Notes under the pieces: generated by a model
The model's input: the letters and a program-made list of their open reading frames with translations, nothing else
Databases searched by the model: none
Told to the model about the DNA's origin: nothing
Shown: piece after piece, positions 1 to 6,400 of the stretch
Numbering within the stretch: position 1 is the first letter of the stretch
How the letters are laid out: each line of letters starts with the position of its first letter
Position numbers and translations under genes: made by a program
From: Patescibacteria group bacterium
GTDB taxonomy: Bacteria > Patescibacteriota > Minisyncoccia > UBA6257
Assembly (NCBI GenBank): GCA_022705545.1
Contig: JAKJEG010000014.1
Coordinates: 1-7,619 of the forward strand
Length of the DNA: 7,619 nt
Direction: 5' to 3'

Positions 1-1563
1 ATTTTAGATGGCTGGGGCATTGGTCAGAAAAATTTTTCTAACCCTATTTATCAGGCTGATTTAAAATTTATCAAGGAAATTGAGCAAAATTATCCTTTAC
101 TAAGCCTTCAAGCGTCAGGAACAGCAGTTGGTTTGCCTTATAATCAGGCTGGTAATAGCGAGGTTGGCCATTTAACTTTAGGAACGGGTCAGATTTATTA
201 TCAATATCCGGTAAGAATTTCTCAAAGTATTCAAAACGGCACTTTTTTTCAAAATCCCACTCTTTTGAATATTTATCAATTTGTAAAAAATAACCAATCA
301 GCTCTTCATTTGGTAGGTTTATTTTCAGATAGTATCGTTCACAGCAGTTATGATCATTTATTGGCCTTGCTTGATTTAGCAAAAAAATTTGATTTAAAGA
401 AAGTTTATCTTCATTTAATTACTGATGGCCGTGATTCTTCTCCGCAGGAAGCTCAAAAATTGATTCCTAAATTATTAGAAGATATTAGAATTAGAGGCCG
501 AGGAGAAATAGCCAGTTTAGGGGGTCGTTTTTACGCTATGGATCGGGATAAAAATTATAATCGGACAGAAAAATATTACAATTTATTAGTTTTTGGTAAA
601 GGGAAGGTAGTTTCTGATCCCCAAAAATATTTATCAGAAAGTTATGCCAGTGGAATCACAGACGAATTTATTTTACCGGTTTTAATAGGAGATTCTCAGG
701 AACCATCTTCTTTAAAAACTTTTCAGGAGGGAGATGGAGTTGTCTTTTTTAATTTTCGAGAAGAAAGGATGAGACAGTTGTTAGAACCGTTTTTTATGGA
801 AAACTTTTCTTATTTTCCAACAAAAAAATTTCAGAATTTAAAAATAGTAACTTTTACTAAGTACCGAAAGGATTTTCCTTTTCCGGTGGCTTTTCTTCCT
901 CAATCCATTGAAGTGTGTTTGGCTAAACTATTATCTTCAGTAGGGAAAAGACAAATTCATATTGCTGAAACAGAAAAGTTTGTTCATGTTACTTATTTTT
1001 TTAATGGTCTGAAAGAGAATCCCTTTCCCGGTGAATATTGGGTAGCAGTGCCTTCAATTAAAGCCTTAAGGATAGACAGCTATCCGGCTTTAAGAGCTAG
1101 AGAAGTTACTAACCGGACTCTTCAAGCGATGGAAGAAAATATTTATGATTTTATCTTAGTTAATTATGCTAATGGCGACCTAATTGGTCATACTGGTAAT
1201 TTTCAAGCGGGAATCCAAGCCGCTAAAGTTATTGATGAAGAATTAAAAAAATTAGTAATTAATGGTTTGGATTTCGGTTATACTCTATTAATTACCAGTG
1301 ATCATGGTAATTTAGAACAAATGAAGAATCCTTTAAATGCCGAAGTCGATACCGAGCATAATAATAATTTAGTGCCTTTTTACTTTGTTGATAAAAGGGC
1401 AAAATTAAAAGAGTCCCGCTCAGAAGAAGAGGTTTATGATTTTAAAATGGTGGCTAGCGGTATGTTGAGTGATGTCAGCCCAACTATTTTAGATTTATTG
1501 GGGTTGGAAGCTTCCAAAGAAATGACTGGTCAGAGTTTATTACCAATTTTAGAAATTTTTTAG
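1..1563 (+). CDS. gpmI: 2,3-bisphosphoglycerate-independent phosphoglycerate mutase (5' end cut by window edge)
   Basis: Interconverts 3- and 2-phosphoglycerate in cytosolic glycolysis and gluconeogenesis, using two metal ions (usually Mn2+) and a phosphoserine intermediate. The frame is open from base 1 and gives 520 residues. The first visible residues ILDGWG are the family's N-terminal metal motif, so only about ten residues are missing. Other landmarks in window numbering: catalytic serine in NSEVGH (Ser53), SDSIVHSS (His114), TDGRD (141-145), GRFYAMDRD, FFNFREER, AETEKFVHVTYFFNG (Lys326), NGDLIGHTG (Asp393, His397), SDHGN (Asp434, His435), TEHNNN (His453) and MTGQSL near the end. Every metal and catalytic position I can align is kept. 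The surrounding motifs drift: SDSIVHSS replaces SDGGVHSH, and PALRA replaces the usual PEMSA. Length matches the family (about 510). The TTG at 133 is internal and not the start. The gene ends at TAA before a repeat-rich spacer, with no clear terminator directly after it. The identification is secure. Confidence 0.96.
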   Translation: MLDGWGIGQKNFSNPIYQADLKFIKEIEQNYPLLSLQASGTAVGLPYNQAGNSEVGHLTLGTGQIYYQYPVRISQSIQNGTFFQNPTLLNIYQFVKNNQSALHLVGLFSDSIVHSSYDHLLALLDLAKKFDLKKVYLHLITDGRDSSPQEAQKLIPKLLEDIRIRGRGEIASLGGRFYAMDRDKNYNRTEKYYNLLVFGKGKVVSDPQKYLSESYASGITDEFILPVLIGDSQEPSSLKTFQEGDGVVFFNFREERMRQLLEPFFMENFSYFPTKKFQNLKIVTFTKYRKDFPFPVAFLPQSIEVCLAKLLSSVGKRQIHIAETEKFVHVTYFFNGLKENPFPGEYWVAVPSIKALRIDSYPALRAREVTNRTLQAMEENIYDFILVNYANGDLIGHTGNFQAGIQAAKVIDEELKKLVINGLDFGYTLLITSDHGNLEQMKNPLNAEVDTEHNNNLVPFYFVDKRAKLKESRSEEEVYDFKMVASGMLSDVSPTILDLLGLEASKEMTGQSLLPILEIF

Positions 1564-1593
1564 CATCTAATTAACGACATCACCAATTTAATT

Positions 1594-1625
1594 AACGAGT
1601 TAACGAGTTAACGAGTTAACGAATT
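1594..1625. repeat. 8-bp tandem repeat AACGAGTT, about four copies
   Basis: Three exact copies of AACGAGTT at 1594-1601, 1602-1609 and 1610-1617 are followed by a variant AACGAATT at 1618-1625. Each junction creates the palindrome GTTAAC (1599-1604, 1607-1612, 1615-1620), so the array is both directly and invertedly repetitive. The word TAATTAACGA occurs at 1568-1577 and again at 1589-1598, extending the related sequence back to the gpmI stop. CCAATT (1583-1588) and AATTGG (1622-1627) bracket the array as an inverted repeat. Function is unknown; replication slippage or a protein-binding array would both fit. Confidence 0.85.
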
Positions 1626-1662
1626 GGAATAACTAACAACCAAAATAAAATGGATATGGTCT

Positions 1663-1779
1663 ATGGTTAAAAGGTAACGAAGCCTGTATTGTTTAGGGTT
1701 AAGAGTTAAAAGGATTTTTTACCCTAAACCTTACCTTTTCACCATACTGGCTTCCTAACCCTTAAACTCTTTACCCTAA
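1663..1779. repeat. Complex imperfect inverted repeat with competing stems
   Basis: Several complementary segments lie within about 117 bases. GTTTAGGGT (1691-1699) pairs perfectly with ACCCTAAAC (1721-1729). GAAGCC (1679-1684) plus GTAT (1686-1689) pairs with ATAC plus GGCTTC (1744-1754), interrupted by one mismatch. Two alternative pairings are also strong: 1663-1676 with 1732-1745 (13 of 14 positions) and 1693-1712 with 1760-1779 (17 of 20). The alternatives cannot all form at once, so the region is built from recurring words (TTAGGGTT, GTTAAAAGG) and their complements. The T-run at 1715-1720 lies inside a loop, so this is not a standard terminator. It could be a degraded repetitive element or a structured RNA at the gpmI 3' end. 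Confidence 0.7.
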
Positions 1780-1839
1780 CCAGTTCATTAATGATTTGCA
1801 ATGTCCCAACATTGAAAATTGAGTCCTTTGTTATTTTGA

Positions 1840-1868
1840 TTGACAAAAAGATTCTTATTGGTTAAAAT
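1840..1868 (+). promoter_or_regulatory. Sigma-70-type promoter for khpA
   Basis: TTGACA at 1840-1845 matches the -35 consensus exactly. A spacer of exactly 17 bases follows, then TAAAAT at 1863-1868, which is 5 of 6 to the -10 consensus. Transcription would start near 1875 and give a leader of about 65 bases before the khpA ATG. This is the only convincing promoter in the window. Confidence 0.75.
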
Positions 1869-1879
1869 AAGACAGTGTT

Positions 1880-1911
1880 AGTAGCTGAAAAGATGATGGT
1901 CGACAGCTACT
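1880..1911 (+). promoter_or_regulatory. Hairpin in the khpA 5' leader
   Basis: AGTAGCTG (1880-1887) and CAGCTACT (1904-1911) form a perfect 8-bp stem around a 16-base loop. The hairpin starts a few bases after the predicted transcription start and ends 20 bases before the ribosome-binding site, so it lies wholly in the leader. No T-tract follows, so it is not a terminator. It may protect the 5' end or bind a regulator, possibly the encoded KH protein. It does not match a riboswitch or ribosomal-protein leader that I recognise. Confidence 0.5.
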
Positions 1912-1930
1912 CGGTTATTAAGGTAAATAA

Positions 1931-1936
1931 AAAGGA
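1931..1936 (+). promoter_or_regulatory. Shine-Dalgarno site of khpA
   Basis: AAAGGA ends five bases before the ATG at 1942, a workable spacing. It is notable because the trmD, rpoB and rpoC starts have no comparable purine-rich site. Confidence 0.6.
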
Positions 1937-1941
1937 AAGAT

Positions 1942-2268
1942 ATGAACGAAGTTCCTGCAGATCAACAAATACTTGAGCTCATTGTCAAAAATATCGTTAA
2001 TAAACCCGAAGCAGTTAAAGTTGATAGAAAGGTTGATGAAATGGGAGTTTTGCTTTCTTTGAAAGTAGATCCTGAAGATATGGGTCAGATTATTGGCCGA
2101 AAAGGATCAACTGCCAAGGCTTTAAGAACGATTTTAAGAGTTGTGGGAGCGAAAAATAAAGCTCGAGTGAATCTTAAAATTGAAGAACCGGCTGGCTCTT
2201 CAAGGAATGCTACAAACCAAACAGCTCAAAATGAAGCCGATAAACTGATGGAAGATTTAAACATTTAA
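1942..2268 (+). CDS. khpA: KhpA-like KH-domain RNA-binding protein
   Basis: A small cytosolic RNA-binding protein of 108 residues. The single type II KH domain covers about residues 1-80. The core is VDPEDMGQIIGRKGSTAKALRT, with the RNA-gripping GxxG loop as Gly52-Arg-Lys-Gly55 and the following helix to about residue 70. KhpA proteins bind many RNAs; in Firmicutes they partner KhpB and affect cell division and elongation. That role is family knowledge and is not shown here. KhpA is usually about 75-80 residues, so the C-terminal 25-28 residues, rich in Asn, Ala, Glu and Ser, are an unusual tail that is probably disordered. The start is supported by the ribosome-binding site at 1931-1936 and the promoter at 1840-1868. 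A strong terminator follows directly, so the gene may be transcribed alone although trmD lies just downstream. The usual neighbours rpsP and rimM are missing. Confidence 0.88.
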   Translation: MNEVPADQQILELIVKNIVNKPEAVKVDRKVDEMGVLLSLKVDPEDMGQIIGRKGSTAKALRTILRVVGAKNKARVNLKIEEPAGSSRNATNQTAQNEADKLMEDLNI

Positions 2269-2292
2269 AGTGTTTTATCGTCTTCTTATTAT
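2264..2292 (+). promoter_or_regulatory. Possible weak promoter for trmD
   Basis: TTTAAA at 2264-2269 (4 of 6 to the -35 consensus) is followed after 17 bases by TATTAT at 2287-2292 (5 of 6 to the -10 consensus). It overlaps the khpA stop. In such an AT-rich genome matches of this quality arise by chance. If real, the strong hairpin at 2306-2348 would lie in the trmD leader and act as an attenuator. Confidence 0.22.
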
Positions 2293-2305
2293 TTAGTTCT
2301 TTTGA

Positions 2306-2348
2306 ATTTTTAAGAAAATCGCGGTTCTCCCGCGATTTTCTTAAAAAT
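2306..2348. terminator. Strong symmetric (bidirectional-type) intrinsic terminator after khpA
   Basis: A perfect 19-bp stem (2306-2324 with 2330-2348) encloses a five-base loop TTCTC. The core is GC-rich (ATCGCGG with CCGCGAT). It is flanked by an A-rich left arm (AAGAAAA) and a T-rich right arm (TTTTCTT), the layout of an intrinsic terminator that can work in both directions. It begins 37 bases after the khpA stop and ends 11 bases before the trmD ATG. Confidence 0.82.
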
Positions 2349-2359
2349 ATCTTTTAAAA

Positions 2360-3067
2360 ATGGAATTTGATATTTTAACAATTTTTCCAGAATCTTTTGA
2401 AAGTTATTTTAATACTTCTTTAATAAAAAGAGCTCAGCAAAAAAAGCTGATAAAAATTCGAATTCATAATTTACGCCAGTGGACAAAAAATAAACACCAG
2501 ACAGTTGATGATCGGCCTTATGGTGGTGGTCCGGGAATGATTTTTCTTTTAGAACCAATTTATCAGGCAGTTAAAGATTTAAAAAAAAGAAAAAAATTTC
2601 CTTCAACAGAAGAAAAAGTTATTCTTTTTTCTGCTAAAGGAAAAGAATTGACTCAGCAAAAAGTTGAAGAATTAGCGAAGAAAAAAAGATTAATTTTAAT
2701 TTGTCCTCGTTATGAAGGAGTAGACGAAAGAGTGGCGAAATATTTAGTTGACGAAGAAATATCGATTGGTCCTTATGTTTTAAGCGGAGGAGAATTGCCG
2801 GCAATGGTTTTAGTAGAGGCGATTACTCGGTTAATTCCCGGTGCTATTAAAGAAGAATCTTTAAAAGAAGAGTCTTTGAAAATGAACGCGGATAAAAAAT
2901 CTGTTGTTTATGAATATCCTCAATATAGCCGACCGGAAATTTTTTATCCTGATAAAAAAAATAAAAAAATTAAATGGTCAGTACCGAAAGTTTTACTTTC
3001 CGGTAATCATCAAAAGATTGAGCAGTGGAAAAAGAAGCATTTAAAAATCAAAAAAAATAAAAAATGA
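2360..3067 (+). CDS. trmD: tRNA (guanine-37-N1)-methyltransferase
   Basis: Methylates N1 of G37 beside the anticodon of tRNAs with G36, using S-adenosylmethionine; this prevents +1 frameshifting. TrmD is a SPOUT (trefoil-knot) enzyme that works as a dimer. Family landmarks: MEFDILTIFPESF at the start, VDDRPYGGGPGM (49-60), FSAKGKELTQ (90-99), CPRYEGVDERV (115-125), SIGPYVLSGGELPAMV (135-150), RLIPG (157-161), YPQYSRPE (187-193) and VPKVLLSGNH (208-217). The 235 residues fall in the normal range. Oddities: CPRYEG replaces the usual CGRYEG, SIGPYVL replaces SIGDYVL, and a tandem KEESL repeat (164-173) plus extra residues occupies the loop that normally carries the EDSF motif with the catalytic aspartate. 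The C-terminus is very lysine-rich. The ATG fits the family N-terminus but has no Shine-Dalgarno site and lies just after a strong hairpin. Its stop overlaps the next ORF as ATGA. Confidence 0.95.
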   Translation: MEFDILTIFPESFESYFNTSLIKRAQQKKLIKIRIHNLRQWTKNKHQTVDDRPYGGGPGMIFLLEPIYQAVKDLKKRKKFPSTEEKVILFSAKGKELTQQKVEELAKKKRLILICPRYEGVDERVAKYLVDEEISIGPYVLSGGELPAMVLVEAITRLIPGAIKEESLKEESLKMNADKKSVVYEYPQYSRPEIFYPDKKNKKIKWSVPKVLLSGNHQKIEQWKKKHLKIKKNKK

Positions 3068-3291
3068 CGACTGTTCAAATTACCGTTAAAGATAATCAAA
3101 AGCATCAGTTTGTAGTAAAAAAAGGCGAAGATATTCTCGTTTCTCTTGACAAATTTTTAAAATCGTATAAAATAAATAAACATCAAGTGAAAAGTTGTTT
3201 TTTTAAATTTTGTAAAGAAGATTCTTTTTTAGATAAAAAGATAGGCATTGCTATCTTAAAAGCTCTCAATATTAAAAACGCTTCTTTTTAA
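3064..3291 (+). CDS. Small protein, possible divergent TsaB N-terminal half
   Basis: A 75-residue basic protein whose ATG overlaps the trmD stop (ATGA), which suggests translational coupling and a real gene. It has no signal peptide or membrane segment, and I do not recognise it with certainty. By eye it resembles the first half of TsaB, the actin-fold scaffold of the bacterial t6A37 tRNA-modification complex. A beta-rich start is followed by LDKFLKSYKI, like the TsaB helix (I)DKLLK. The segment DSFLDKKIGIAILKALNI (53-70) lines up with the TsaB signature GSFTGLRIGxAxAxAL. The glycine-rich loop GPGSFTGLR has become KEDSFLDKK, and the C-terminal half of TsaB is absent. This could be a degenerate TsaB, a minimal CPR version, or a chance likeness. 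The link is appealing because TrmD and the t6A pathway both modify position 37 of tRNA. The family assignment is inference; that the ORF is a gene is likely. Confidence 0.6.
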   Translation: MTTVQITVKDNQKHQFVVKKGEDILVSLDKFLKSYKINKHQVKSCFFKFCKEDSFLDKKIGIAILKALNIKNASF

Positions 3292-3363
3292 TTTTTTGTA
3301 TTTAATTTCAAATCTCTCTTGATTAGTTTAGATTATTTAAAATTTATTTTTTATTAGAACTTG

Positions 3364-3391
3364 ACCCCTAATAAATGAAGGAGGGTTTTTT
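3364..3391 (+). terminator. Probable intrinsic terminator after the trmD operon
   Basis: ACCCC (3364-3368) pairs with GGAGGGT (3380-3386) as a short GC-rich stem with one bulged A, followed at once by six T bases (3386-3391). It lies 72 bases after the small ORF and 52 bases before rpoB. The stem is short, so efficiency is uncertain. The AAGGAGGG inside it looks like a ribosome-binding site, but no start codon follows at a usable distance. Confidence 0.45.
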
Positions 3392-3443
3392 AATTTTAAA
3401 ATTTGCATTTTAATATTATCAATTTAAACATCTATTTAAAATA

Positions 3444-6400
3444 ATGACCAAACAAAATCTAGTTCCTAAATCCTTTAGCCATCATCAACGAGATTTTTTA
3501 GAGCCACCTCGTTTGACTCAATTTCAAACTGATTCTTTTAATTGGTTTTTAAAAGAAGGGATTCAAAGTGTTTTTGAAGAGATTTTTCCAGTTAAAGATT
3601 ATACTGATAAGGGATTGGAATTATATTGTAAAAATTATTTTTTGGAACCGCCAAAAATTTCTGAGCAAAAAGCCAGAGAAAAAGAATTAAACTATGAAAC
3701 TACCCTCAGGGTTAATTTATTATTAAAAAGCGAAAAATTAGGCATTGAAAAAGAGCAAGAAGTTTATTTTGGAGAGATTCCCTTAATGACTAATCGAGGA
3801 ACTTTTATTATTAACGGAGTGGAGAAAATAGTTATTTCCCAATTAACTCGTTCTTCGGGGGTTTATTTTACCTCAGTTAACTTTAAAGGCCAAAAACTAT
3901 TCGGAGCCAGAATTATTCCTTATCATGGAGCTTGGTTGGAATTTGAAACTGATACTGCCGGAGTAATCTCAACAAAAATTGATCGGAAAAGAAAAATTGC
4001 CGTTACTTCTTTATTAAGGATTTTCGGCTTAGAAACCAACGAAGAAATTTTAAAAGTTTTTGACTCTGAAAAAGAGAGAAAATATTTAGAAGCAACTTTA
4101 AAAGCCGATCCGTCTTCTAATAAAGAAGAAAGCTATATTGAAATTTATCGACGGTTAAGGCCAGGAGATTTAGCCACGTTTGACAACGCTCGAGATCTTA
4201 TTAACAATATGCTTTTTCGTTTAGATCGTTATGATTTAGCCAAACTTGGGCGATATAAAATTAATCAAAGATTATCTTTAAATATTGATTTAAATGAGAG
4301 GTTTATTCGTTTAGATGATTTGATCGCTATTATTAAAGAAATTATTCGTTTAAATAATGATCCTTTAGCCGAAGATGATGATGTTGATCATTTAGGCAAT
4401 CGTCGAGTGAGAGCAGTGGGAGAAATTTTAACGGAGAGGTTTAGAGTGGGGGTGATGCGAATGCGAAGAACAATTCAGGATCGAATGGCAACTTTAAATC
4501 CAAAAATTTTAACACCAGCTCAATTAGTAAATCCTCGGCAATTGGTAACGACTTTGAAGGAATTTTTCAATGTTTCTCGGCTTTGTCAGTTTATGGAACA
4601 AATGAATATGCTTTCAGAATTAGAGCATAAAAGGAGATTAACTTGTTTGGGACCGGGCGGTTTGACTAGAGAAAGAGCGGGAATTGATGTTCGAGATGTC
4701 CATGAAAGTCATTATGGCCGGATTTGCCCTATTCAAACACCAGAGGGACAAAATATCGGGTTGGTTTTATATTTAACTTTATATTCTCGACTGAATGAAT
4801 TTGGTTTTATCGAAACTCCTTATGTTAAAGTAAAAAATGGTCAGGTAACCAATGAAATAGTCTATCTTGACGCTTTTGAAGAAAGCAAATATAAAATTGC
4901 TCATGCGGCTATTAATATTGACAAGAAAGGCAATATTTTAGACGAAACCGTGTTAGTAAGAGAAACAGGAGGGCCAGTAGTAGTCACGAAAGAAGAAATT
5001 GATTTAGTTGAAGTTGCTTGCCAACAGATTTTATCAGCCAGCGTGGCTTTAATTCCTTTTTTGGAACACGATGAATCGAATCGAGCTTTAATGGGTTCTA
5101 ACATGCAAAAACAGGCAGTTCCCTGCATTGCTCCAAGAGCGCCTTTAGTTTCGACTGGCTTAGAAAGAAAAGTTGCTTTGGAATCTGGCCAGTGTTTAGT
5201 TTCGGAGGTTGATGGTGAAATAACTGAAATTGACGCTAAACATATTACTATTAAAACCAATGAGGGCAAGATAAAAAATTATGAATTGGTTAATTTCCAA
5301 AGAAGCAACAAAAATAGCTGCTTAATGCAAAGACCAGTAGTGAAGAAAGGCGATAAAGTAAAAAGGGGTGATTTACTAGCTGATGGAGCAGTAACTGAGG
5401 ATGGTTTATTAGCTTTAGGCCAAAATCTTTTAGTGGCTTTTGTGCCTTATTTTGGTTTGAATTACGAAGACGCGATTGTCGTTTCTGAAAGGGTTTTGAA
5501 AAATGATTATTTTTCCTCTGTTTATTTAGAAGAATTTACCTGTAATGTTGTTGATACAAAATTAGGTCCAGAAGTGACTACTCGTGATATTCCTAATGTT
5601 TCTGAAGAAAAACTAAAAAATCTTGATGAAGAAGGTATTATTAGAATTGGTGCTCAAGTAAAAGGAGGAGATATTTTAGTGGGTAAAATTTCTCCCAAAG
5701 GCAAAGCTGATTTAACGCCAGAAGAACGATTGTTGCAAGCGATTTTTGGCAAGCAGATGAAAGATGTGAAAGATACTTCTTTGCTTTTAGAACCGTCTCG
5801 ACAAGGAAGAGTGGTGAGAATAAAAGTTTTATCAAGAGAAAAAGGAGATAAGTTAGATGTCGGTGATATTAAAAAAATTAGCGTTGAAGTCGCAGAGTTA
5901 AGAAGATTGATGGCTGGTGATAAATTAGCTGGTCGTCATGGAAATAAAGGAGTTATTTCCATTATTGTTCCAGAAGAAGATATGCCTTACCTAGAAGATG
6001 GTCGGCCAGTTGATATTATTATGAATCCCTTAAGCATTGCTTCGCGGATGAACCTTGGTCAGGTTTTTGAGAATCATCTGGGATTAGCAGCAGAGAGATT
6101 GGGTTATCGGGCAATTACGCCGGCTCTGGACGGAGCAACAAAAGAAGAGATTCAGGAGGAATTAAAAAAAGCTGGTTTGCCGGAAGACGGAAAAACCATT
6201 TTATATGATGGTCAAACCGGGGAAGCGTTTAAACAAAGAGTAGCCGTGGGCATAATGTACATTATGAAGTTAGAGCATATGGTGAAAGACAAAATTCATA
6301 TGCGGGCGATTGGTCCTTATTCTTTGATTACTCAACAGCCATTAGGCGGAAGAGCCCGTTTTGGCGGTCAAAGATTTGGTGAAATGGAAGTTTGGGCTTT

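Larger units (their letters stand above)
1564..1941. other. 378-base gene-free spacer between gpmI and khpA
   Basis: I see no credible protein gene here on either strand, and no remnant of rpsP, which often precedes khpA. From left to right it holds an 8-bp tandem repeat (1594-1625), a complex imperfect inverted repeat (1663-1779), a small perfect hairpin at 1799-1814 (6-bp stem CAATGT/ACATTG, loop CCCA, no T-tract), a near-consensus promoter (1840-1868), a 5'-UTR hairpin (1880-1911) and the khpA ribosome-binding site. The left two thirds look like repeat sequence and the right third like a regulatory leader. Confidence 0.7.

Noticed and set aside
133..135. TTG as the gpmI start codon
   Set aside because: The same frame is open to base 1 and encodes the conserved ILDGWG metal motif and ASGTAVGLP, so the real start is left of the window.
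71..382. Open reading frame of 103 codons on the minus strand
   Set aside because: It lies wholly inside gpmI on the opposite strand, in a region with clear gpmI motifs, and shows no recognisable family or start signal.
1691..1780. TTAGGGTT-like words as telomeric repeats
   Set aside because: They are few, irregular and interspersed, and the region is internal to a bacterial gene cluster.
1564..1941. Remnant of rpsP or another small gene in the spacer
   Set aside because: No frame of useful length and no S16-like motif is visible; the region is made of repeats and regulatory sequence.
3065..3067. Alternative genetic code with TGA read as glycine, as in some CPR lineages
   Set aside because: TGA ends trmD exactly where the family ends, and no gene in the window contains an in-frame TGA.
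3378..3385. AAGGAGGG as a strong ribosome-binding site
   Set aside because: No start codon lies at a usable distance and the rpoB ATG is about 58 bases on. The motif is better explained as the right arm of a terminator stem.
4901..5269. Open reading frame of 122 codons on the minus strand
   Set aside because: It is antisense to a well-conserved part of rpoB. The protein has no recognisable domain, and long antisense frames are expected there by chance.
5641..5835. Open reading frame of 64 codons on the minus strand with a hydrophobic product
   Set aside because: It is antisense to rpoB. The leucine-rich look follows from reading Lys and Glu codons of rpoB in reverse.
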